A stretch of 64,000 nucleotides of DNA from Rubrobacter tropicus (GTDB taxonomy: Bacteria; Actinomycetota; Rubrobacteria; Rubrobacterales; Rubrobacteraceae): assembly GCF_011492945.1 (NCBI RefSeq), contig NZ_CP045120.1, positions 62,001-126,000 on the forward strand, in the 5' to 3' direction. Positions 56,572 to 64,000 of this stretch are shown here, piece after piece. Below the pieces are notes generated by a model, which saw nothing but the letters and a program-made list of their open reading frames with translations, was not told where the DNA came from and ran no database searches. Positions within the stretch are counted from its first letter, which is position 1. Every line of letters begins with the position of its first letter. A program made the position numbers and the translations under genes.

Positions 56572-58494
56572 TTACACCGCCGCGGGGTACGTTCGCGCGT
56601 TCTCCCAGTACCCGTGGCGGATGACGGGGACGCCCAGCGAGAGGTTCCCTGACTCCCCCTGCGGGGTCGGCCCGCCGTAGAGCGCCGCGCGCGAGAGTTC
56701 GCCGTTGAAGGAGGGACAGTTGTGCTCCCGGTGTAGGCACCCGACGCACGCGCCGCCCTCGTCGGTGCAGAAGGGATCGTAGACGCACTCCCGCCCGGAG
56801 GAGGCCGAGTTTGTCAGCCAGGTGCCCAGCCGCTGCTCAAAGAGGGCCGTGAGCCCGCCTATCTTCGTGTCCGCGTACCGGTTCGCGTACAGCACGCCGG
56901 CCAGGGCGCCGGGAAGGAGGTACTCGCCGACGCTGTTCTGGCCGAACCCGCTCCACTCCACGTGCCTCAGGAGGACGTGGCTCACGGTGTGCAAGAGCGT
57001 GCGCACCGCGACCGCGGGACCCTCGCCATACTCGGGCTCCCACCGGTTCTGCAGCAGCCCGGGCGCCACTCCGTACAGCCAGGCCCACGCCTCCTCTTCG
57101 GTGGCGGGCGACGGCCCCTGGACGAAGGCGTTCTCCACCAGCCACGAGGACACCCGCACCGGGTCGAGGCGGAGGTACACCCCTTCGGTCTCCGCGGCCA
57201 CCACGTAGAGCGGGGTCTTGTTTTCGAGGTCGTCGGGGGGGAACGGGACGAGGATGCTGCGGCCGGGGTCCCGCGTGATCCGCGTGTAGCCCACCGCGCA
57301 CAGGGCCGCCGGGAAGTCGTTGACCACCCTCAGGTCGGCTATGCCGAGGTCCCTGCTCGCGCCGGAGACCGCCTCCTCGAGGCCCTCCGCCCCCTCAAGG
57401 TCCCCGCGCGCCCGCGCCCAGCCCGCGGCGGTCGGCGCGTCGGTGGTGCGCAGGGTGTCCAGCACCGCCACGTGCTCGACCAGCTGGCGCGGCGGTGCCG
57501 CGTCGTCCGCCGGCGCGGCGGGGCCGAGCAGCGCACGGACGCGGTCCACGGCCTCCGACCCGGGCGGGTGGGCGGCCCGCTCCTGCTGCTCCCGCCACTG
57601 TCGGACGAGGGGGTTGTCCGGCTCGATCTCCTCCAGCTGCCGGGCCATCGCGGCCACCGTCTCGTCCATTTCGCCGTTCTCCGCCCCCCTCGCGCGGCGG
57701 CTCCTGCGGCGCTCGAGCACCGCCGGGACCGCCTCCGAGAGGACGCCCCACGTCCGGGCGAGGATCAGCGCCAGCGTTTGCGGCTCGTTGTACAGCTGCC
57801 CCTCCTGCTGCTCGTCGAAGTTGACGAAGGGGACCACCTGCCCCAGGTGCAGGGCTGGGTCCGTCACCGGCACCGTTTTCAGGCCCCTTTCCCACTGGTT
57901 CTGCGCCACCCTGTTGCTGTAGGCGCAGTTGCAGGGCGTCATCCGCAACCTTCCGATCTCCGCCCCGCCGCAGGCCCCGCACAACCAGCGGGCAGAGGTG
58001 ACGCGCCCGGTGTCCAAGAGACGCACGTACGAGGCGCCGTGGATCCGGCACCTGGGGTAGTGCAACTGCTCCAGGCGACCGCAGTTGTGGGCCTGCACGT
58101 ACCTCAGTTGCGCCAGCACCCCGCCGCAGGCCGGGCACCGCCCCGGCTCGCCCTCGCGCCGCCCCACGAGATCGCGCAGCCGATACACCCGCCCGCAGCT
58201 CCGGCACTCGAGCAGCGAAGGGTACGGCTCGAACTTGACGTTAGTGGGCCTGCCGACGACGTAGCCGTTGCGGTTGCGCTCGTCCCGCGGGTCCGCGAAG
58301 CCCGCCCTCAAAGACTCGTCCTGTCGCTGGTACAAAACGTCGCTTAAGGCGTCGAAGAGCGCGTTTCGGTTCACCCCCTCCTCGCGGAGCTCCACCCCAG
58401 TCACCCGGCAGAACCCGTAGTCGTCGTGCTCGAAGACCGAGCCCGGCAGAAACCCGTACAAAACCTGCGTCTGACCCCTGCTGAAAGCCACCAC
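56572..58494 (-). CDS. drmB: DISARM DrmB (DUF1998) protein
   Basis: A 640-residue protein with several zinc-finger-like Cys sets: LECRSCGRVYRLRDLV with RCPACGG, then WLCGACGG and PCNCAYSN, and the DUF1998 C-terminal CVYDPFCTDEGGACVGCLHREHNCPSF. The core has VRTLLHTVSHVLLRHVEWSG. DrmB works with the DrmA helicase to bind and process incoming DNA. Start GTG 58494 (or 58491) follows CGAGGAGG, 29 bases after drmA. The predicted length matches DrmB (about 600 residues). Confidence 0.93.
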   Translation of the reverse strand: MVAFSRGQTQVLYGFLPGSVFEHDDYGFCRVTGVELREEGVNRNALFDALSDVLYQRQDESLRAGFADPRDERNRNGYVVGRPTNVKFEPYPSLLECRSCGRVYRLRDLVGRREGEPGRCPACGGVLAQLRYVQAHNCGRLEQLHYPRCRIHGASYVRLLDTGRVTSARWLCGACGGAEIGRLRMTPCNCAYSNRVAQNQWERGLKTVPVTDPALHLGQVVPFVNFDEQQEGQLYNEPQTLALILARTWGVLSEAVPAVLERRRSRRARGAENGEMDETVAAMARQLEEIEPDNPLVRQWREQQERAAHPPGSEAVDRVRALLGPAAPADDAAPPRQLVEHVAVLDTLRTTDAPTAAGWARARGDLEGAEGLEEAVSGASRDLGIADLRVVNDFPAALCAVGYTRITRDPGRSILVPFPPDDLENKTPLYVVAAETEGVYLRLDPVRVSSWLVENAFVQGPSPATEEEAWAWLYGVAPGLLQNRWEPEYGEGPAVAVRTLLHTVSHVLLRHVEWSGFGQNSVGEYLLPGALAGVLYANRYADTKIGGLTALFEQRLGTWLTNSASSGRECVYDPFCTDEGGACVGCLHREHNCPSFNGELSRAALYGGPTPQGESGNLSLGVPVIRHGYWENARTYPAAV

Positions 58495-58523
58495 GTCCTC
58501 CTCGGATCTCGCGTTTCGCGCCG

Positions 58524-61500
58524 CTACGAGCGGCGGAAATGCTGGAGTTCTTGCCAATCGGAGTCGGGGGCCGGCTGGAAACCGACGCCCACGTCCACGT
58601 CGCGCAGGCTCGTCATGGGGGCGGGCCGCACAACGTCGACGACCTTGTCCTCGCGTCCTCCCCGAACACGCAACACGAACCGCCTCGTCTGCTCTTTGAG
58701 CACCTCGTCCATCGCCAGTTCCAGGCCCTCCGGGTAGACACCGTCCGCCAGGGCGTAGGCTGTCTCGACGTCGCGCAGGAAATCCACCGGTGCGACCTGG
58801 AAGGGCAATCTGGTTCGTTCCGAGGGCGTGAGCAGTTCGGCCGCCACGTTGCGTTTGCCGAGGTTGCTCCTCTTGGACTGCACCCCGTAGCGTCCGAGGA
58901 GCAGCCCGGTGAGCACCCCGGGCGCCGTGCGCTGTGCTGCGTATTTGGCGAACCGGTTGACCGGCACGGGCGAAACGAGCCTGTCGAGGTGCGCGTGGTA
59001 CTCGTTGAACCTGTGGTAGATGCTGGAGGCGCGGATCGAGTAGGAGGCGAGCACCGCCAGGACCAGCCCCACGTGGCGACGTCCGCTCCTCGAGGATGCC
59101 TGGATGTAGGCGGCCGTCTCTTCCGGGATCCCGTCCATTACCATGAGGTTGAACCGCTCGACGTCCACGCCGTGGCTTATGACGCTGGTCGCCACCGTGG
59201 CGTCCAGGTGCCCCTCTTGCGCCCAATCGGGGGGGGCCTCGACCTTGCGCACCGTGCCGGCGATGTCCGCGAGGCTCGAGTCCCCCGAGAGGAACTCCGT
59301 CGAGAGGTCCCTCGCGCCGCCGGGCCTGATCCGTCCGGCCTCGCGGTCCAGGCCCTGGCGCACCCTCAACCCCCGGGCCTTCGAGCCCACGTACGTGAGG
59401 GTGGTGCTGTAGTAGCGGAGCAGGGCACGGACTTCCTCTTCGGTTCGCGCCGTGGGGAGCCAGGCGGCCGTTCCGTACGGGTCCTCGTAGAGCCGGACTA
59501 TCTCCTCGTGCAGAAGGCGCGCGCACAGAGAGGCCGCGTCGGCGGCGTGCAGATGGGGTGGTCGGAATGCCACGTAGAGCCTCGCCGTCTTCGGCCCTCC
59601 TTCGAACGCCTCCGCCGGAGCCTTCGCCTTACGCTCGCTTGTCAGGAGCGTTTCTCGGTCCGGCGCGGCATAGAAGGTTCCCAGGCGGTTGTAGCCCCGT
59701 CCGGGGAACCTGCGCGCGTGCGGGACGCCGTAGACGTGCCGGACCTGGTGCTCGAAGCCTTCGATCGTGGCGGTGGCCGCGATCGTCTTCGGCGGCAGGC
59801 CGCCTACCGCGGCCTCGCAGGAGCGCACGAGGGTTTCGTAGTGACCCGCGAAGGCCCCCAGCTCCTCCTGCAGGAGGTGCAGCTCGTCTTGGACGTGCAA
59901 GCTCGGCGCGCCGTCGTATGGGGTGACGACGGTGCGCACCCTCGGCCGGCTCCTACCGCTCGTGGGGTTCGTCGGGCAGCCGTAGACGCAGAAGTCTCCC
60001 AGACCGTACCCGTGCTCGTCGTGCTCCGGGCACCGCCAGGCAGCGCCACCCCACAGCATGCCGAACTTCGGATTCCAGGCCACGGCGGCCATCTTGTCGA
60101 TGGTGCCGATTACCACCGTCGGCAAAAAGCGGTACACCTCGTCGTCCGAGACGTAGACCGCAAGCTCAGCCTGGCACTCCGCGCAGACGTGACGAATCCT
60201 GTGGGCCGCGCGATCCGGGACCACCTCCACGGATTCGGCCCGCCCGCACGCTGGGCAGTCGCCCACCAGCAAGAGCTTCTCGCGAAGCTTGGGGTCCCTC
60301 TCCAGCCGCTCGAACGACCACCTCCCCCCGTCGGTCCTCAACTGGTTGGGCGTGCTGGTACCCCCGACAAAGTAGCCCAGGCTGATGGAGTCGGAGTCCC
60401 GGCTCGACTCCCCGAGCAGGGAGCGCCTCTGCTGCTCGGTCTCGTAAAGAACCTTCGCGGCCCGCTGCAGCTGTTGCACGCTCAGCATGCGCAAAGGGAA
60501 TCTCAACCACGCGGTGACGCCGAAGCTTTTGCCCCGCAGCCTGTCGTAGAGGGCGGCGCAGCTTATGAGGCCCAGGTAGGCCTCCGTCTTGCCCCCGCCC
60601 GTGGGGAACCACAGCACATCCGCCCAATCCAGGGCGTTCTCCCACGAACGTTCCTCCCCCGAAGGCCACTCACCTCGGGAGACGCCCTCGCGCACCGCGA
60701 GGGCCGGCAGCTGCGTGACGATGAAGGCGATCTGGAAGAGGCGCCACCGGTCGTATCGGCCGGCAGAGGTACGACCGAACACCTCGTTCATGGAGACAAA
60801 AGCCCTCAAGAGCCGCTCGTCCGCCGCGAGGGCGGCTATCCCCGCGGCGAAGCGCGACTCCTCGTCCACGAAGGCCTCGAGATCCTCCCGGCACTGCGCC
60901 AGCCCCTCGGGGTCGAGGCCGAGCTCGTTGCCCTCGACCACGCGCTCCCGCCAGTCGGCCGCGTACTCGGCCATCGCCCGCCGAATCCGCTCCAACGCCC
61001 CGAAGGGGTCCCGGGCGAGGTCCTCGAACCGCGCGACCGGCTCCCGCACGGTGGTCTGGCGCGGCTGCTCGTAGCGGGCCAGGGTCCGGGTCCGAACCTT
61101 TCTGCGGGGCTCTCCCGCCGCGGACGGTTCGTCCACTTCGGCGCTCGCCCCGTGCCCGACGGCCCACACCTGTCGGTCGTACTGGTAGTCCTTTGGCACC
61201 GGCAGGATCTCCACCGGGCGGAGCTCGCCGCGCGTCACGCAGCCCTCCAGCTGACAGTCGGCCAGCACGTGGCGCTGGTCGACGGAGCGCCGCACGGGAT
61301 CCCTGGGCGTGTCGTTTTTGAGGTAGCACCTCACGCGGATCCCCCCGCCGTCGGCGGGGCTCACCCGCAGATCGAGGCTGGCCCGCAAGGGCGGCCTTAT
61401 CGGCCCCCCGTGCGTAGCTCCCCGGAGGTGCCGCTCGTAATCCTCGGGCGCGGCGAGCGCCTGGGCCGGTACGGTGGCGGGGCCGCGCAACTCCCGCCGG

Positions 61501-62285
61501 ATGTCCGGCTCGGCGACCGCCGAGTCGAGCACCGAGTCGAGGGCACGCTGCACCTGCCCGTCGTCGGTCAGGCGCTCCTTGCCGCGGCCGTGTTCTAGGC
61601 GGAAGGTCAGCGCGGGCACCTCCACCCGGCGCCGCTCGTACACCTCGAGGAGCGACACCTGCGCACGGGGCGAGTTGTTCGCCCCGCCATGCCCGGCCCC
61701 CCCGTCGGCTTCGCCCAGCTGCCGGCGCTGCTCCTCGAAGGTCGGGAAGTGCTGGGTGTAGACGGCGAAGCTCCCGGAGACGGTCAACTCGCCGTCGCCG
61801 TCCTCGCCTGGTTCTGCCTCGATCTCGAAGCCCAGAGACGACGGGGGTCGGCGGGTGGCGTCCCGTCCGGCCCCCCGCCTCTCCGCCTCGGCCTGCTCGG
61901 CGCTACCGAATGAAGCCTCTTCCTCGCCCTCTCCGTCCGAGCGTTCCGCGTCCGACTCGCCCGGCGCCGCGTCCCCTGCCCCTTCCGGGCCGGCGGGACC
62001 GGAGGGGCCGTTACCGACGCCGGCGCCGCCCTCCGCGACGGCCCCCATCCCGGTCCCGTCTTCCGCTTCCTCCTCCAGCGCTTCCGGCTGCGCGACGTCG
62101 GGGTCGCGCGGGCTCAGCACGCCGAGATGGCAGTGGTCGCTCGGCAGGGTTCTGAGCACCCTCCGTTCGTGCCTCCCGGCCAACCGGCGCTCCAGGTCAT
62201 CGACCAGGTGACGAACCAGCACCAACTCGTCTTGGTAAGAGAACGGCTCCCGGTCCGGGGACTTATGTGCGCGTGTTTCGGTCAC
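58524..62285 (-). CDS. drmA: DISARM DrmA, SF2-like helicase
   Basis: A 1253-residue helicase. Walker A is LWFPTGGGKTEAYLGL (about residue 560); the Walker B/DEXH-type motif is SLHVQDELHLLQEELGAF (about 798), followed by TIAATATIEGF. A later motif is QASSRSGRRHVGLVLAV. Zinc-like Cys lie in GDCPACGR with HVCAECQAEL. The N-terminal 200 residues are an acidic Glu/Gly/Ala-rich region, unusually long. GTG 62285 has AAGGAG at good spacing; the longer open frame upstream lies in the neighbouring gene. DrmA and DrmB form the DNA-processing core of DISARM. Confidence 0.93.
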   Translation of the reverse strand: MTETRAHKSPDREPFSYQDELVLVRHLVDDLERRLAGRHERRVLRTLPSDHCHLGVLSPRDPDVAQPEALEEEAEDGTGMGAVAEGGAGVGNGPSGPAGPEGAGDAAPGESDAERSDGEGEEEASFGSAEQAEAERRGAGRDATRRPPSSLGFEIEAEPGEDGDGELTVSGSFAVYTQHFPTFEEQRRQLGEADGGAGHGGANNSPRAQVSLLEVYERRRVEVPALTFRLEHGRGKERLTDDGQVQRALDSVLDSAVAEPDIRRELRGPATVPAQALAAPEDYERHLRGATHGGPIRPPLRASLDLRVSPADGGGIRVRCYLKNDTPRDPVRRSVDQRHVLADCQLEGCVTRGELRPVEILPVPKDYQYDRQVWAVGHGASAEVDEPSAAGEPRRKVRTRTLARYEQPRQTTVREPVARFEDLARDPFGALERIRRAMAEYAADWRERVVEGNELGLDPEGLAQCREDLEAFVDEESRFAAGIAALAADERLLRAFVSMNEVFGRTSAGRYDRWRLFQIAFIVTQLPALAVREGVSRGEWPSGEERSWENALDWADVLWFPTGGGKTEAYLGLISCAALYDRLRGKSFGVTAWLRFPLRMLSVQQLQRAAKVLYETEQQRRSLLGESSRDSDSISLGYFVGGTSTPNQLRTDGGRWSFERLERDPKLREKLLLVGDCPACGRAESVEVVPDRAAHRIRHVCAECQAELAVYVSDDEVYRFLPTVVIGTIDKMAAVAWNPKFGMLWGGAAWRCPEHDEHGYGLGDFCVYGCPTNPTSGRSRPRVRTVVTPYDGAPSLHVQDELHLLQEELGAFAGHYETLVRSCEAAVGGLPPKTIAATATIEGFEHQVRHVYGVPHARRFPGRGYNRLGTFYAAPDRETLLTSERKAKAPAEAFEGGPKTARLYVAFRPPHLHAADAASLCARLLHEEIVRLYEDPYGTAAWLPTARTEEEVRALLRYYSTTLTYVGSKARGLRVRQGLDREAGRIRPGGARDLSTEFLSGDSSLADIAGTVRKVEAPPDWAQEGHLDATVATSVISHGVDVERFNLMVMDGIPEETAAYIQASSRSGRRHVGLVLAVLASYSIRASSIYHRFNEYHAHLDRLVSPVPVNRFAKYAAQRTAPGVLTGLLLGRYGVQSKRSNLGKRNVAAELLTPSERTRLPFQVAPVDFLRDVETAYALADGVYPEGLELAMDEVLKEQTRRFVLRVRGGREDKVVDVVRPAPMTSLRDVDVGVGFQPAPDSDWQELQHFRRS

Positions 62286-62304
62286 GGCGTCTCCTTCGTA
62301 TCGC

Positions 62305-64000
62305 TCAGAACAGGGTTGGCTGGTCTTTGGAGCTTCGGCCCCTTGCCGCGTCCGGCGGGCCGTCGTCCAGCCGACGGACGGCTCGCACCTCCCGCAAGGA
62401 CACCGCCGCCACGACTTCCTCAACCGGCGTCCCGAGCGCATCCGCGCTCTCGAGCGCCGCCTCGTAGTTTGCCCCTCCTGCGAGGCGTCGGAGGACCCCG
62501 TGGAGCCGCCTGCCCCACCTGCGCCGGGCTCTCCTCTCGGCCTGGATGCCGGCGAAGGCCAGCCTCATGCCGCCGGTGTCGGCGTACATCGCGCTGGCCC
62601 GGGCCAGCAGCTCGAAGTCCTCGTACCTGTCCGGCGCCAGAGCCTCATTCGCCCCGGAGGCGTAGTACCCGGCGACCGCTTCGTAGTTGACGGACAGGCC
62701 GCGCCCCGCGAGCTCCCGGTACAAGCGCCGCCTGTTGCCCCCGTGCTTGGCGAGTGCAGCCTGCTTGGCCCGCCGCCAGAGGTCCAGGATCAGCGGGACC
62801 TCCAATCCCCGCTCGTCCCTCATGGCCTCGACGAGGCGTTGAAAGAGGTCGTCGTAGCGGTCGTCGACCAGGGCCACGACCAGCATCCCCGGGCGCAGGT
62901 CATTGGCGGCCGTCCGGTCGAACCTCTCCGTCGCCGGGTAGTAGACGTCCACGAGGTGGCGCTCCCCGTAGACGACGCGCTCTCCTTCCTCGTCCAGTAC
63001 CTCGACGAGCCTCGCGTCTGGGGTTCTTGGCTCCCCAGGAGAAGCCGAACGGCTCGGGACCCCGACCACGGTCTCGTCCGCCCAAGAGAATTGGTCGGTC
63101 GAAAGGTCGCCGAGATCGAGCGCCTCGACGGCGTCGGGTTCGGCCGGCCGCACCAGTCGGGTCTTCCCTCCCCCTTCGGCGCGCCTGACTATGCGGGCTC
63201 GAGGCGAGAAGGGCGCGTCCCGAAGCGTCGTGCGGCCGTTTGATCCCGCGGGTCGCGCCGGCTCCCTTCCGGACGGGGGCGCCATCTCTCGCAGCATCGC
63301 CGAGCGGACGCCGTCGTCCTGCAGCCGTTCGATCGGGGCGTGAGCCCGGCCCTGGTTCGCCGCGTCGATCACCGCCTCGTAGGGGTAGGCCAAAACGTGG
63401 ACCGGCACCCCCGGGTAGACGTCCAGGTACCGGTTTTCTCCCGTGCGGTAGCCGAGCAAGACGGTCTCTGCCCGCTCGCCCTCCGCGATAAGCCTCGGCT
63501 CGCCGCGCGCCGTGCTCAGGCTTACCAGGCCGTCTTGCAGCGCCTCGGACCACCCGTCGACCACCTCGCCTAGAAGGGAGGCCAAAAGGTTTCCCTCGTG
63601 CTCCGTGGGCGCGACCACCCGCAACAGCCCCCCGTACGACCCGCGCACCCTCCCCTCGAGATGGCCCTCGATCAGGCTCGCCGCGGCCCAGAACTTCACC
63701 GGCTCCGACCGCCTGATGAGCAGATCGTAGGCGTCCTTGAGGGCTCGAATCAGCACGGGCCAAGACACATCGAGGTAGGCGCCGAGGCGGCCCGCGGCGG
63801 TCGGCCGGTCTTCCTCGAGCAAGGCCAGGCGTCGAGCCAAGGTCACGGTCCCGTAGGTCAGCCGCCGTTGCTCCTCTGCTTGTATGAGCGGCACCGCCAG
63901 CTGCCGGAGGCGGTGGTAGATCGACCACCCTTCCCGCAGCGCCGGAACCCAAGCACCAACGCCGCCAACCCTCACGGCCCCGGCGAGGACCTCGTGAGCC
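62305..64000 (-). CDS. DISARM-associated protein, DrmE-like, 5' partial
   Basis: At least 565 residues; the open frame continues to the right edge, so the N-terminus is missing. The middle part has VLAYPYEAVIDAANQGRAHAP and GERHLVDVYYPATERFDR, and the C-terminal part has DDLFQRLVEAMRDERGLEVPLILDLWRRAKQ and helical repeats with SVNYEAVAGYYASG. There is no helicase motif in the visible part. Position directly upstream of drmA, 19 bp away in the same direction, matches a DISARM component. Size and context favour DrmE of class 2 systems; a new variant subunit is also possible. A frame with GTG at 63975 exists, but upstream sequence remains open. Confidence 0.6.
   Translation of the reverse strand, partial: AHEVLAGAVRVGGVGAWVPALREGWSIYHRLRQLAVPLIQAEEQRRLTYGTVTLARRLALLEEDRPTAAGRLGAYLDVSWPVLIRALKDAYDLLIRRSEPVKFWAAASLIEGHLEGRVRGSYGGLLRVVAPTEHEGNLLASLLGEVVDGWSEALQDGLVSLSTARGEPRLIAEGERAETVLLGYRTGENRYLDVYPGVPVHVLAYPYEAVIDAANQGRAHAPIERLQDDGVRSAMLREMAPPSGREPARPAGSNGRTTLRDAPFSPRARIVRRAEGGGKTRLVRPAEPDAVEALDLGDLSTDQFSWADETVVGVPSRSASPGEPRTPDARLVEVLDEEGERVVYGERHLVDVYYPATERFDRTAANDLRPGMLVVALVDDRYDDLFQRLVEAMRDERGLEVPLILDLWRRAKQAALAKHGGNRRRLYRELAGRGLSVNYEAVAGYYASGANEALAPDRYEDFELLARASAMYADTGGMRLAFAGIQAERRARRRWGRRLHGVLRRLAGGANYEAALESADALGTPVEEVVAAVSLREVRAVRRLDDGPPDAARGRSSKDQPTLF

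Noticed and set aside
58539-61598. About 1000-codon plus-strand open frame opposite drmA
   Set aside because: It is the mirror of the drmA coding frame; the minus strand carries all helicase motifs in order, and the plus frame has none.

Overview
The window is GC-rich throughout and densely coded, with GTG, TTG and ATG starts, frequent ATA isoleucine codons, a VanW protein next to a class E sortase, and many ArsR-type metal sensors. This suggests a high-GC actinobacterium, most like the Rubrobacter lineage. That placement is an inference; no rRNA or tRNA gene is visible to confirm it.

Layout. 1-5.1 kb: cell-surface genes (VanW protein, sortase), two small unknown genes, a frameshifted small membrane protein, a methyltransferase and a TVP38-type membrane protein. 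5.2-19.5 kb: a copper region. A palindromic CsoR-like operator, a His-rich membrane protein and a DUF305 lipoprotein lead into copA-csoR-copZ. Only 55 bp later follows a complex I-like gene set: nuoA, a NuoB/metal-domain/NuoD fusion, nuoH, J, K, L, M and N, then a rhodanese lipoprotein. The fusion lacks the N2 cluster cysteines, and nuoC, E, F, G and I are absent. This is the best candidate for an undescribed system. 19.9-21.4 kb: a DUF4396 membrane protein behind an 11-bp-periodic Pho-box-like array, and a broken BNR-repeat gene.

21.4-35.9 kb: a Tn3-family transposon of about 14.5 kb, bounded by inverted repeats whose inner 31 bp are identical. It carries a serine resolvase, a HepT/MntA toxin-antitoxin pair, a TetR-controlled PEP-utilising enzyme, and an arsenic cassette: two arsR, a ParB-like gene, arsP, arsM, a metallophosphoesterase, two arsC, an aquaporin and tnpA. 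No ArsB or Acr3 pump is present, so the cassette appears built on methylation, ArsP export and channel-mediated efflux.

36.2-38.8 kb: a leftward sulfide/persulfide operon (ArsR-type sensor, DUF442-like phosphatase, TauE exporter, ETHE1-like dioxygenase). 39.1-46.2 kb: a divalent-metal operon (CadC-like sensor, P1B ATPase with an APC motif, methyltransferases, an adenylate-forming ligase with a decayed partial copy, LspA, ZIP transporter). 46.2-52.2 kb: an unknown gene, a frameshifted polytopic membrane protein, an AraC regulator and an MMPL transporter. 52.6-64 kb: a defence island with a RES/Xre-type toxin-antitoxin pair, an unknown gene, a tyrosine recombinase and a leftward DISARM operon (drmE-like, drmA, drmB, drmC) whose first gene runs off the right edge. 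No DISARM methyltransferase is visible.

Four genes show single-base frame disruptions (near 83, 3435, 21060 and 47200). Two sit in the same gCCCCg context, so sequencing error and true decay both need to be considered. Function calls rest on motifs read by eye; no database search was run.
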